DNA of 64,000 nucleotides from assembly GCA_945890495.1 (NCBI GenBank), contig CAMDCO010000002.1, forward strand, positions 1 to 64,000, given 5' to 3'. Below, one piece after another: positions 1-8,770 of the stretch (position 1 is the first letter of the stretch; each line of letters starts with the position of its first letter). A model generated the notes under the pieces. The model saw nothing but the letters and a program-made list of their open reading frames with translations, searched no databases and was not told the origin of the DNA. Position numbers and translations under genes: made by a program. This DNA comes from Bordetella parapertussis. Its GTDB lineage: Bacteria; Pseudomonadota; Gammaproteobacteria; Burkholderiales; Thiobacillaceae.

Positions 1-98
1 CCAATACCTGTGCCCGGTTCGCTTCTTTGTGACTCATCAGTTTGTCCATCTTCAAAATGTCCGCCGCCAGTTTTAACTGGGCCAGGTTGTATCACCTG

Positions 99-140
99 CG
101 GACATTTCTACTTGGGAGAAACCGGACATTACTACTTGGG
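99..140. repeat. two 18-bp near-identical direct repeats CGGACATTWCTACTTGGG, possibly an IS terminal remnant
   Basis: cggacatttctacttggg at 99-116 and cggacattactacttggg at 123-140; inverted atgtccg nearby at about 56-62. Confidence 0.4.
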
Positions 141-224
141 GCTAACACAAGGTCAAATAGCATTGACCCGCCTACGGGCGCGTGGCAGTCTTCTGTTCCC
201 TGTACGCCAGACCCTGTCCCGACT

Positions 225-2843
225 GTGATCGCTACTTACAATTACTGGATTGTTGCCCTGTCCTTCGCCGTGGCCTTTTTCACCGCCTACCGCGCTATCC
301 GCTTGGCCGACGGACTCGCCACCTGCGCTGATGACGCCGCCAAATCACGCATTCTGAACGGCGCCATCACACTGGGGACCGGCATTTGGGGCATGCACTT
401 TATTGGCATGCTCGCCCTGCATCTCCCCGTTCAGCTGTCTTATGACCCCTTTATGACCTTGTGGTCGGGCCTTTTTGCCGTTGTGGCCGCGGGCTTTGCG
501 TTCTGGCAGATCCGAAACATCTCACACGATGGACTCCCTTTACTGGGAGTCGCGATCGCCATGGGGGCTGGGATTGCGATCATGCACTATGTCGGCATGG
601 CGGCGATGCAGATGGAGCCGGCCATCGAGTACGACCCCTGGCTGTTCGCACTCTCCATCCTCATCGCCGTGATCGCCGCGTTTGCCGCCATCAAGGTCAT
701 GATCGTCCTGCCGAGGTACCGGAATCACCCAAGATTGAGGTGGTTTCAACTTGCAAGCACAACCCTGCTGGCGCTAGGGATCTCCGGCATGCACTACACG
801 GGCATGGCTGCCGCCCAATTTCAGCCGGGCACGATATGCCTCGCCGATCCGGGCAGCCTAAGCCCCCATCGGTTAATGGGACTGGTGGCCTTCATGGCCC
901 TGTTAGCGCTCACGCTCAGCCACTTTACGGCGCCCTATTCCAAACAATCAAGAAACACCCTTCTGGCCGAGAAGTCCCTGCCCATACTGGTCTTCGTCAT
1001 CCTGACCGGTCTCTCCTTTTCCACTTGGGTCAGCGAGAAAGAAAAAACACAAGAACGCCTATTTTACGAGTTCAATCATCATGTTGAACGCCTTACCGCC
1101 TTCGTCGAGCAGCAAATTTCCGAGCATCAGGAGGCCTTGTACGACCTGACCGCCCTGTATGCGGCCTCCAAAGAGGTCGATCCCGATGAATTTCAAACCT
1201 TCGCGGGACGGCTGGCCAGTCAAGATCGGTATTACGGCATTCAATCCATGGGCCTCCTGCGCCCGCAAGGATCGGCGCACGGCACCTCTTCCAACCCCAC
1301 ACCGACGCAGGACCTTCAAAAAAATTGTTTTTCCTCCGCCTTGCGAGTCCGCGACGCCGACTTGGTCCCACTTTTCAAGACAGGAAAACTGGCCGATCCC
1401 TTGCCGCCCTTGGTCTGGAGTCAGGCCCTGCAACGGGGCCTGGGCAGCGCTCTAGCCGCAGAAAAACCTGCTCTGGTCTTGCTCCATAGCCCTGTCCAAA
1501 GGCCTTTGACGACCACAGGAAAGCGCACGAATGCCATCGTGGTTTATCCCGTTTTCCACAACAATAAACCGCATCACACCCTGACATTGCGCTGTTCCAA
1601 CCTGCTGGGATGGGTCTATGCGAACATCGACATGAACACGATGCTGGGCCCCATGCAGACCCCGGAGTTCATGCGCCTTGACCTCTACGAGGGCACAGAA
1701 GCGCTAGAAAGCGCACGAATCTGGAGCACTTCCGCGCCAACACCACCCAACAAGACAAGCCCCCCTGCGGCGAAATACACCGCCACAGAGCCACTGCATG
1801 CAGGCAACGCCAACTGGACCGTCAAGGTTTCTCAGTTCCACACAACAGAATCTGATGACTACAACCCGTTCATGCTTATTCCCATCCTAGGCATGGCCAT
1901 CGCTATCTTCATGGCGATATTGGTATTTCTGCTCAACCAAGCAAGAACCCGCGCATTCGAAAGCACCGCCAAGGTTGAACACGAACTCATAGAAAAAGAA
2001 AAACTGGTGAACTTCATCACGGAGCAAAACCTCCATCTTGAACACACCTCACAACTTAGGACGCAGTTTTTATCCACCATGTCGCATGAACTCCGGACCC
2101 CGCTAAACTCTATTCTCGGTTTCTCGGAGGTTCTTGCGAATGCCCACAAAGGCCCTCTCAATGAGGCCCAGCAGCAGATGCTTCATCATATCCAAACGAG
2201 CGGACAACACCTGCTCTCACTCGTTAATGACACCCTGGACCTTGCCAAGATAGACGCGGGCAGAATGTCCCTGGATCTGGAACACACCGACGCCTACAGC
2301 CTGATGGCCGATAGCTTGGGCAGCGTTCAGGGACAGGCGGAGATGCGCCACATGGCCTTGGTCTTGCACGCGGACAAGACACTGGGCCTTATCTGGACGG
2401 ACATTCGCAAGGTCCGACAGATTGTCTATAACCTGCTCTCAAATGCCCTCAAATTCAGCCCGGATGCCAGTCGCATCACCCTGCAAGCCAAACGGGTGGA
2501 TCGCCTCCTCGCTGGACATCTATCCGGTAAAGAGCCCTCGTTTTGCCTCATGTTCGAGCAGGATTTATCGAGCGCATTCCTTGAGATTTGTGTCGAGGAT
2601 CTCGGTATTGGCATTGCCGAGAAGGATTTCCCCAAACTTTTCAAACCCTTTTCACAGCTAGACAGCCAGATCTCCCGTCAATTTGGCGGAACAGGCCTGG
2701 GTCTGGCCTTAACAAAAAGCCTGGTAGAACACCTGGGGGGCGGCATCGCCGTGCAAAGCCGGGTCCGCGGAGGATCTCGTTTCACCGTCTGGATCCCCTG
2801 GCGAGATGAAGCGCCTACCCCGACGCAAAAAGCCCTGCAATAA
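225..2843 (+). CDS. MHYT/CHASE-domain sensor histidine kinase
   Basis: Repeated MHF/MHY-G-M motifs (GMHFIGM, IMHYVGM, GMHYTGM), extracellular CHASE-like region, HisKA (MSHELRTPLNSILGF) and HATPase G-boxes. GTG start at 225 is more plausible than ATG 42. Confidence 0.85.
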   Translation: MIATYNYWIVALSFAVAFFTAYRAIRLADGLATCADDAAKSRILNGAITLGTGIWGMHFIGMLALHLPVQLSYDPFMTLWSGLFAVVAAGFAFWQIRNISHDGLPLLGVAIAMGAGIAIMHYVGMAAMQMEPAIEYDPWLFALSILIAVIAAFAAIKVMIVLPRYRNHPRLRWFQLASTTLLALGISGMHYTGMAAAQFQPGTICLADPGSLSPHRLMGLVAFMALLALTLSHFTAPYSKQSRNTLLAEKSLPILVFVILTGLSFSTWVSEKEKTQERLFYEFNHHVERLTAFVEQQISEHQEALYDLTALYAASKEVDPDEFQTFAGRLASQDRYYGIQSMGLLRPQGSAHGTSSNPTPTQDLQKNCFSSALRVRDADLVPLFKTGKLADPLPPLVWSQALQRGLGSALAAEKPALVLLHSPVQRPLTTTGKRTNAIVVYPVFHNNKPHHTLTLRCSNLLGWVYANIDMNTMLGPMQTPEFMRLDLYEGTEALESARIWSTSAPTPPNKTSPPAAKYTATEPLHAGNANWTVKVSQFHTTESDDYNPFMLIPILGMAIAIFMAILVFLLNQARTRAFESTAKVEHELIEKEKLVNFITEQNLHLEHTSQLRTQFLSTMSHELRTPLNSILGFSEVLANAHKGPLNEAQQQMLHHIQTSGQHLLSLVNDTLDLAKIDAGRMSLDLEHTDAYSLMADSLGSVQGQAEMRHMALVLHADKTLGLIWTDIRKVRQIVYNLLSNALKFSPDASRITLQAKRVDRLLAGHLSGKEPSFCLMFEQDLSSAFLEICVEDLGIGIAEKDFPKLFKPFSQLDSQISRQFGGTGLGLALTKSLVEHLGGGIAVQSRVRGGSRFTVWIPWRDEAPTPTQKALQ

Positions 2844-2950
2844 AGGTCGCATTGTATTTACATATCAATGCGTTATTGCAATCCAACGGGGCCGTTCCAA
2901 ACCGCGAGGCGGCCCCGTGCACTCACGCCATCAGGCGTTTATTTGACTCC

Positions 2951-3179
2951 TGGTGATTGGTAGTGGATCTGGCCACATTACACATTTTGGCAACCACGGC
3001 GGCCATGGCCCATGTAGGGGCAGGCCCCCGTGCCTGCCCTAACGGTGAATGGGCAACCACAGGGGGGGTTGCCCCTACGAAAATCAGGCAAGCACAGGGT
3101 TCTCCCCCTCCCCTCCGCAATTCCTCCTCGCGGGTCCGTACGATGAATTGCACTACCCACTCGATTTCATATAGAGCCG
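2951..3179. repeat. dispersed palindromic GC-rich repeat (copy A)
   Basis: Near-identical to 38841-39102; core GTAGGGGCAGGCCCCCGTGCCTGCCC ... GGGCAACCACAGGGGGGGTTGCCCCTACG. Confidence 0.85.
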
Positions 3180-3180
3180 T

Positions 3181-3468
3181 TTATTTGACCCGGCCAAAGG
3201 TGCGCATCACATCGCAGGGGTTGCCGCGCACGGTCGGTAGGCTGACACCCTTGGCAGCGGCGCGCCGATCCACCTCTTGACGGTGTTGCGTCATGTAGGT
3301 GTTGCACTCGGCATAGGACGACATGTCTTGCAACTTCTTGGCGTGAGCGGCCTGCTCGTCCGCCGTCATCAACTCTGAACCGCGAAAGCCGCCCGAGGCG
3401 TATTGAGGAAAGGCGTGGGCGGCCGCGCTGACCAGCATCAACCCCGCAACAACAATCAGATTCTTCAT
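3181..3468 (-). CDS. small secreted protein with signal peptide
   Basis: MKNLIVVAGLMLVSAAAHA signal sequence. Confidence 0.55.
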   Translation of the reverse strand: MKNLIVVAGLMLVSAAAHAFPQYASGGFRGSELMTADEQAAHAKKLQDMSSYAECNTYMTQHRQEVDRRAAAKGVSLPTVRGNPCDVMRTFGRVK

Positions 3469-3515
3469 CGTAACAACTCCATGGAAAGGGCCGCCTAAGA
3501 AAAGGGCCCCATAAG

Positions 3516-3541
3516 AAAAGGGCCCCATAACGGGGCCCCTA
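3516..3541 (-). terminator. Rho-independent terminator downstream of the DsrC/TusE-like gene
   Basis: GGGCCCC-GTTAT-GGGGCCC followed by TTTT on the minus strand. Confidence 0.7.
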
Positions 3542-3618
3542 TTCTAGCCGAGCCTTAGACCCCGCGTCTGGCGGGATGCGCGGCCAGCGGTCAAACGCAA
3601 CCGATCAGACGCAACTGA

Positions 3619-3951
3619 TCAAACGCAACCGGTCGGCTTGGGCGTACCTGCGTAACGACCCGCCTGCTTGGCCGGACCAAACGGGAAGATGTCGAAGAGG
3701 AATTTCTTTTCGCCCCATTCCGAACCAAATTCTTCCTTCAGGCCCTTTTGCAGTATCCGCAGGTTGGGCGCCGTGCCGTACTCGTTAAAGTAGTCACGCA
3801 TGTAGTGGATGATCTTCCACTGGTTTTCACCCAGTTCCAGTTTGTCCTGGCTGGCCAGGTAACTAGCGACCTCCTCGGACCAATCCGACAGGTTCACCAG
3901 ATAACCCTCCGGGTCGGTCTCAACGATTTGGCCATTGATGTGGAGTTCCAT
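3619..3951 (-). CDS. TusE/DsrC/DsvC family sulfur-carrier protein, C-terminal Cys only
   Basis: MELHINGQIVETDPEGYLVNLSDWSEEVA...GTPKPTGCV family signature. Confidence 0.9.
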   Translation of the reverse strand: MELHINGQIVETDPEGYLVNLSDWSEEVASYLASQDKLELGENQWKIIHYMRDYFNEYGTAPNLRILQKGLKEEFGSEWGEKKFLFDIFPFGPAKQAGRYAGTPKPTGCV

Positions 3952-4028
3952 GTTCTTTCCTCTCGTTCAAAAGGCAGCCTAGGGCCGCACAGATCTATTG
4001 TTGACAGTTTTAATCAAGTATTAAAGGC

Positions 4029-4055
4029 CAAAAAAGGCCCGCACGGATACGGGCC
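4029..4055 (-). terminator. Rho-independent terminator
   Basis: GGCCCG...CGGGCC stem followed by TTTTTT on the minus strand. Confidence 0.7.
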
Positions 4056-4062
4056 TCTTTAC

Positions 4063-4611
4063 TTAGGACTGCGCAATCATGCAGTACAGCATGGGGATGG
4101 ACAGCATGGTATTGAAACGCGAGGTCAGCATGGCCAGGCGTGCGGCCTTGGCCTTGTCCGCCGCTTCGACGACCACGATACCGAGCGCCTTCTTCTGGTT
4201 CGGCCAAATGATGAACCAGACATTGAAGGCCATCACCAAGGCCAGCCACATGCCGATGCCGATCATCTGCAGCTCCAGGGTCAGGGCCTCAACCAAGTAA
4301 CCGGCACCGGCGGCCACCAGCAGACCCGTAACCACGGTCGCCAAGGCGGCCCAGCGGAACCAGAACAGCGCGGCCGGGGCAATCACCTTGCCAATGGCCG
4401 GCTTGTGTTCGTCGGGGATCTTGGGCATGGACGGGATTTGCACGAAATTGAAGTAGTACAAGAGGCCAATCCACAGCACGCCAGAGATCGTGTGCGACCA
4501 GCGCAGGCCATTGACCAAATCTAGCCCACCGGTGGTCATAACCATCACGATGACCAGCAGCAAGACACCCGCAGATACCGTGCGGCCCAAGGATTGAAAA
4601 ATAATGCCCAT
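4063..4611 (-). CDS. membrane protein, urate hydroxylase PuuD-like N-terminal domain family
   Basis: Multi-TM; WSHTISGVLWIGLLYYFNFVQIP motif. Confidence 0.65.
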   Translation of the reverse strand: MGIIFQSLGRTVSAGVLLLVIVMVMTTGGLDLVNGLRWSHTISGVLWIGLLYYFNFVQIPSMPKIPDEHKPAIGKVIAPAALFWFRWAALATVVTGLLVAAGAGYLVEALTLELQMIGIGMWLALVMAFNVWFIIWPNQKKALGIVVVEAADKAKAARLAMLTSRFNTMLSIPMLYCMIAQS

Positions 4612-4775
4612 GTTATTTCCTCTCAATAAAATCAGTAAAGTCAGTTAGTTACCTTAACAGACCAACCCCTCTAGGGTCAGATGGCTTGCATTGTAAATAC
4701 CTGACGAATTTTGTCAAGTTTAGGAGATGTCTATCCGGTGATGGACTGATGCGACAAAGCCTGAAAAGCCTTTAA

Positions 4776-4788
4776 AAATCAACGATGT
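4776..4788 (+). repeat. candidate attL core AAATCAACGATGT
   Basis: Exact 13-bp match to 37440-37452. Confidence 0.65.
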
Positions 4789-4808
4789 TGGCAATTCATG
4801 GTGGCGCA

Positions 4809-4822
4809 TGTTGCACCAAATG
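4809..4822. promoter_or_regulatory. candidate integrase arm-type site TGTTGCACCAAATG
   Basis: Exact 14-bp match to 37346-37359; followed by the related TGTTGCACTAAAAG. Confidence 0.5.
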
Positions 4823-4883
4823 TTGCACTAAAAGCTCATCTGTCCAGCCGATCACGTCAAATCACTGGACGGATTGAGCCCAT

Positions 4884-4910
4884 AAAAAAACGGCCACAAA
4901 TGAGGCCGTT
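4884..4910 (-). terminator. Rho-independent terminator immediately 3' of the tRNA-like gene
   Basis: AACGGCC-TCATTTGT-GGCCGTT followed by a T-run on the minus strand. Confidence 0.8.
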
Positions 4911-4983
4911 GGTGATGCGGGGCAGGAATCGAACCTGCCACACTCGTTCATTTGAACGGCTCTACCTTTTGAGCTACCGCATC
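4910..4983 (-). tRNA. prophage-borne tRNA-like gene with atypical anticodon arm; specificity not assignable
   Basis: GATGCGG-TA-GCTC-AAAAGGTA-GAGC...GGCAGG-TTCGATT-CCTGCC-CCGCATC-A-CCA; acceptor, D and T arms intact, CCA encoded, 74 nt in total. Confidence 0.65.
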
Positions 4984-5187
4984 GTTGAATTGCTTGCAAA
5001 ACCATTTCGCATCGTCTTCAAAAACAAAACCAGCTCGGGTTTGAGCCTTGGCATAGGCAGCCAAGTTTTCGATCTGATCAAGCGGCCTGTACGCCACAAA
5101 GCACTGGTACGTGAAACCGGACTTGCCGACCAGGTAGTGCATTTGTGGGTCTGACCCCTGAGTTTTTGCGTCATTCATGGCTTGCAT
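4948..5187 (-). CDS. phage hypothetical protein whose 3' end overlaps the tRNA-like gene
   Basis: ORF MQAMNDAKTQGSDPQMHYLVGKSGFTYQCFVAYRPLDQIENL...; about 10 bp after the PrtN-like gene. Confidence 0.5.
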   Translation of the reverse strand: MQAMNDAKTQGSDPQMHYLVGKSGFTYQCFVAYRPLDQIENLAAYAKAQTRAGFVFEDDAKWFCKQFNDAVAQKVEPFK

Positions 5188-5197
5188 TTTATGGGCC

Positions 5198-5464
5198 TTA
5201 GTGAGATCGGCTGAGCTGGTCGCATTCTTTGATCGCCGCCTCTCTTCGCTTGTCGAGATATTCGGCCAAGTCTTGCAGGTGCACACCCTTGGCGCATTTT
5301 TGCGAACCTTCGATTCGCACAAGTGGAATCTTGATTTCGCCAGCACTGACCTTGCGGACAAATTTGGCGCTGTCCAAGTGTGGGAAATAGTCTTTGCAAA
5401 CCACATCAACCGGGATAACCGCCCTTGCGTTGTATTGCGCCATCAGCAAAAAAGCGGTGTTCAT
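5198..5464 (-). CDS. pyocin activator PrtN-like regulator
   Basis: MNTAFLLMAQYNARAVIPVDVVCKDYFPHLDSAKFVRKVSAGEIKIPLVRIEGSQKCAKGVHLQDLAEYLDKRR matches PrtN family layout. Confidence 0.75.
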   Translation of the reverse strand: MNTAFLLMAQYNARAVIPVDVVCKDYFPHLDSAKFVRKVSAGEIKIPLVRIEGSQKCAKGVHLQDLAEYLDKRREAAIKECDQLSRSH

Positions 5465-5742
5465 GACATTCCCCCCCATGCACTGACCAACGGCCTGGCG
5501 TCATAACGCTGAGCGCTGCGCTCAGACCCGGCCCAGTTGTGACCTTCAAAACCTCCATCATGGCTTTCTGCGGCCTGAAATAAGCCTGGCCGGTTGTAAA
5601 TTGTTCGTCCCCAAGCATCGCGGCGCGTGATGTTCACCAGTCTGCCGTTTTTGACATTGTTGTAAACCTGATCGCGCGAAAAACCAGCGTCAATCACTTC
5701 GGCCATGGTTCGCGGTATTTCACAAAAATCAATGATGTTCAT
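5461..5742 (-). CDS. phage hypothetical protein
   Basis: ORF with ATGA-type overlaps to its neighbours. Confidence 0.6.
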   Translation of the reverse strand: MNIIDFCEIPRTMAEVIDAGFSRDQVYNNVKNGRLVNITRRDAWGRTIYNRPGLFQAAESHDGGFEGHNWAGSERSAQRYDARPLVSAWGGMS

Positions 5743-6035
5743 GACTTCCCCGTTGCCTTGGCTATAAGCGCACGGATTTTCTCGGATATTGCAGCAACAT
5801 GCTCTGCCTTATAGGCTGGATCAAGCTCGGCATCCTCAATAAATGGCAATGCCGTACATAGCATTTCAAGCAATTCAGGCGCGGCAGCGATCAATCTCGC
5901 ATTCGCCTCATCCTCATCGCCCAAAGTCAAATAAACGGCTGCAATATCTTTTATGACACCGGAGTAGTCTTCTGCCTTTTGAACAATATCGCCGCATCCA
6001 AGGTGAACCCAAGGCCCTGGTGTGTGCTTGCTCAT
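5739..6035 (-). CDS. phage early protein with HTPGPW motif
   Basis: MSKHTPGPWVHLG...NARLIAAAPELLEML, a common phage early family. Confidence 0.7.
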   Translation of the reverse strand: MSKHTPGPWVHLGCGDIVQKAEDYSGVIKDIAAVYLTLGDEDEANARLIAAAPELLEMLCTALPFIEDAELDPAYKAEHVAAISEKIRALIAKATGKS

Positions 6036-6424
6036 GTCGCCACCCCCATTTGATTGGCCGCATGCTTTGCCGCCATCCAAGCGCCAAATGCCAGCGTGTA
6101 GCCGTCAAGGTATTTGGGGAAATCAGCATCCTCACTGCCGGGGATGATTTCACCTTGCTGACCGTCACCCATCCACCAGGCGTCATACCATTCCTTGAAC
6201 TCTTTGGACTCTTGCGGAAATCTTGGAGGTTTACGCTGCTCCAACAGCTCCAGCGCGATCTGGCGCAAGATGTTGTATTTACCCTCAAGCTCAACGCCTT
6301 GCTCGTTGGCCCAGCGCTCTTCAAGCAATCTGTCAAGTCGCTTTTCAGCATCGCTTCGGGTGTCTTTTTTCAACAGTGCCATCGTTTCTTCTTCGCTGGC
6401 GTAGGGGTCTTGTTTTTTGCTCAT
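6032..6424 (-). CDS. phage hypothetical protein
   Basis: ORF in a tightly overlapping minus-strand operon. Confidence 0.6.
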   Translation of the reverse strand: MSKKQDPYASEEETMALLKKDTRSDAEKRLDRLLEERWANEQGVELEGKYNILRQIALELLEQRKPPRFPQESKEFKEWYDAWWMGDGQQGEIIPGSEDADFPKYLDGYTLAFGAWMAAKHAANQMGVAT

Positions 6425-6639
6425 GCTGGTTCTCCTGATGTGATTTCAATTTCGGGTTTAAATGCCTCAATGGCTCTTCCAAGCCGCTTTGCGGCCTCGA
6501 TCTGATCTGGTGTCATGTGGTCATGCGGGCCAAGGCCCAGCATTGGCCGCAACGGCTGGCCCACTGGTGAGCTGCCGCCCTGGTGGTGCCATAGTGCAAA
6601 GCAAATGGCCGCATACACCTCCGGTACAAGCGCTTGCAT
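6421..6639 (-). CDS. phage hypothetical protein
   Basis: ORF in minus-strand operon. Confidence 0.5.
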   Translation of the reverse strand: MQALVPEVYAAICFALWHHQGGSSPVGQPLRPMLGLGPHDHMTPDQIEAAKRLGRAIEAFKPEIEITSGEPA

Positions 6640-6641
6640 GG

Positions 6642-6863
6642 TCACAACTCCACCTCCGTTTTGACACTGGTGTAGTGCGGGATGTAGCCGCCCTGCACGT
6701 AATAGGTTTTTTGGCACTTGGGGCAATCCGTTGACCCCGTGCCCTCAAGCCATGGCAAGCGGTAAAGGTCGCCTGGGTCTTGCAGCATTTCATCGTCGGT
6801 CATGGTGTGGCCGCAATGCGGGCACGTTGGTTTTCTGGTTTGGAATGTGTTGATGTCATTCAT
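6642..6863 (-). CDS. phage zinc-ribbon protein
   Basis: CPHCGH...CPKC motif. Confidence 0.6.
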   Translation of the reverse strand: MNDINTFQTRKPTCPHCGHTMTDDEMLQDPGDLYRLPWLEGTGSTDCPKCQKTYYVQGGYIPHYTSVKTEVEL

Positions 6864-6864
6864 G

Positions 6865-7047
6865 TCATTGCATCCTTGAAATTGGCACATGCACACAGGC
6901 TTTGCTTTGATGGCTTTGGACGTTGACCAGTGGGACAACATTCCAAATCGTTTGGTCTGGATGGTCGATCCAGCGTTTGCAGTTGCGGCAGCGCTCAGAC
7001 GGCTGCTGCGGCCTGCATCGGTTGTAAGCGGCGGGCATTGGCGTCAT
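6865..7047 (-). CDS. phage small hypothetical protein with Cys pairs
   Basis: MTPMPAAYNRCRPQQPSERCRNCKRW...; ATGA overlap with upstream ORF. Confidence 0.4.
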   Translation of the reverse strand: MTPMPAAYNRCRPQQPSERCRNCKRWIDHPDQTIWNVVPLVNVQSHQSKACVHVPISRMQ

Positions 7048-7433
7048 GAGTTGGCCTTCATGGCGTTTTGGCACTTGACGATCACATGCACAGGCGGATT
7101 GCCTCCCCACATCTTCATCAGCTTGGGACAATTGCTTGGCGGCTTGACCGGGCCAGTTGGAATGGCCGCGACAACAGCCGCACAAAAAATGGCAACAGCA
7201 AAAAACAACAACATGGCCCGCGCAAGATGCTTGATGTACATGCACGATGCACTCGCCACCAGCGGCGCATGGCTTGGGTACCGTTGCTTGATTCGGGCAA
7301 CCCTTGCGCCGCCTGGATGGCCTGGGCAATGGCTATCTTGACAACCCGGCATTGCATGACAAGCGCCACCGGCTGGACAGCCTTGGCCGCGATCACATTT
7401 CCCGGCTGGGTTGCAACAGCTCCAGTCGTTCAT
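7044..7433 (-). CDS. phage Cys-rich protein with one predicted TM segment
   Basis: MNDWSCCNPAGKCDRGQGCPAGGACHAMPGCQDSHCPGHP then a hydrophobic segment. Confidence 0.5.
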   Translation of the reverse strand: MNDWSCCNPAGKCDRGQGCPAGGACHAMPGCQDSHCPGHPGGARVARIKQRYPSHAPLVASASCMYIKHLARAMLLFFAVAIFCAAVVAAIPTGPVKPPSNCPKLMKMWGGNPPVHVIVKCQNAMKANS

Positions 7434-7669
7434 GCCAGCAACCCCCTTTGCGCTGTCGCCTCCACAAACTTGATGAAAAGAAATCCGCCCGCCCTCACCA
7501 TTTCTCGCCATGGTTTAAAAAAGTGAAAAGGCTCACCAGCTTGGGCGCACAAATTCAGGGTTTTTTGATCCACACCAAATGGCGTGAAGTGAGCGCATTC
7601 CTCACCTTTGGCGCATTCACTGCCATCAGGGTTTTGGCCTTTGCACAAAACAAGAATGTGCGTGGTCAC
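7430..7669 (-). CDS. phage hypothetical protein
   Basis: ORF in minus-strand operon. Confidence 0.5.
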   Translation of the reverse strand: MTTHILVLCKGQNPDGSECAKGEECAHFTPFGVDQKTLNLCAQAGEPFHFFKPWREMVRAGGFLFIKFVEATAQRGLLA

Positions 7670-7766
7670 AGCGGGGCCTCCTCAGCATCAACCGGGTAAA
7701 CCGGCTGGCGTGATTTGCGCGGCTCACGGTATGGCGGCAATGGAAACATGGCAAAAGGCCAAGTGT

Positions 7767-8231
7767 TCATGCCCCAGTGCTCCCAAATCCACCATCGCCA
7801 CGCTCGGTGTCGCCCAGCTGGTCAACCAGGTCAAAGTGCACGTAAGGGCTTGGCACGATCATGGCTTGGGCCACACGGTCACCGGGCTTGATCTGCATGG
7901 GCCGGTATTCAGCGCTGGCGTCCATCGTCAGCTTCACCTGGACGGTGCCTCGGTAATCGCTGTCAATCACGCCAACGCAATTGCTCAGGCGCAATGCGTT
8001 TTTGAAGCCATGGCCGCTGCGGCTGAAAATCAGCATCACATGGCCCACAGGAATTTCAAAGGCAAGACCAATGTTGCACAGCACGGGGCTGCCGCTCAAC
8101 ATGTTGACGGGCGCTTGGCCGCCATTCACCTCCACTGCAACCAGGTCAAAGCAACCAGCGCCGCCCGATCCATAGACCGGCAGCACTGCATCAGGGTGGG
8201 TTTTTTGTGTTTTAAGAAACATGGTGTTCAT
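7767..8231 (-). CDS. dut: dUTPase
   Basis: Trimeric dUTPase motifs: SRSGHG, NCVGVIDSDYRG, RVAQAMIV, GDGGFGSTG. Confidence 0.9.
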   Translation of the reverse strand: MNTMFLKTQKTHPDAVLPVYGSGGAGCFDLVAVEVNGGQAPVNMLSGSPVLCNIGLAFEIPVGHVMLIFSRSGHGFKNALRLSNCVGVIDSDYRGTVQVKLTMDASAEYRPMQIKPGDRVAQAMIVPSPYVHFDLVDQLGDTERGDGGFGSTGA

Positions 8232-8770
8232 AGGTCAATGATTTCAATGTCATGCGGCTGGGTCTTGCCGCGCAAAATGTCCAGAATGCGTTTTTCGGTC
8301 AGGCGATGCGCCTTGATCAAGGTGCGCTCTGGCAAAGTCTCCAAAATCGTGGCGTAGTCCTCCAAAATGCCGCGCACCGCCACAAGGCCTTGCCCATCCA
8401 GACGGATGTTTCCGCCTTTGAGGTTTCGTTTGCCAGCCATCGCCAAAGCGGTGATCGCGTCTTGCAAAAGGCCTTGCGTGTCCTCAACCTGCACCACCTC
8501 GCCATCGCAGTCCAGCCAATAGCCGTGGTTGGCAGTGATTAGCGTTTCCATGAGGTTCACGGCATCGCTGCACACGCGCCAATCGTCTTTGGTGGGCTCT
8601 GGCGCACGTTCAATGGCCGTCAACCCTTGCCACATGCGCGTGAGCTGGTAAGAGCGTCGCTGCAATGGCATGGGCTCTGTCGGGCTGGCCGACAGCTCGG
8701 TCAAGATGCTGTACGTGCAAGCCTGGGCCTGATGGTTGCGCTTGCGGGCATAGGTAGATTGCTTGCGCAT
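8228..8770 (-). CDS. phage hypothetical protein
   Basis: ORF in minus-strand operon, overlapping starts and stops. Confidence 0.6.
   Translation of the reverse strand: MRKQSTYARKRNHQAQACTYSILTELSASPTEPMPLQRRSYQLTRMWQGLTAIERAPEPTKDDWRVCSDAVNLMETLITANHGYWLDCDGEVVQVEDTQGLLQDAITALAMAGKRNLKGGNIRLDGQGLVAVRGILEDYATILETLPERTLIKAHRLTEKRILDILRGKTQPHDIEIIDL

Noticed and set aside
4910-4983. tRNA-like gene as the integration (attB) tRNA
   Set aside because: It lies inside the prophage, right of the attL core, and no matching tRNA fragment is seen near 37440-37560.
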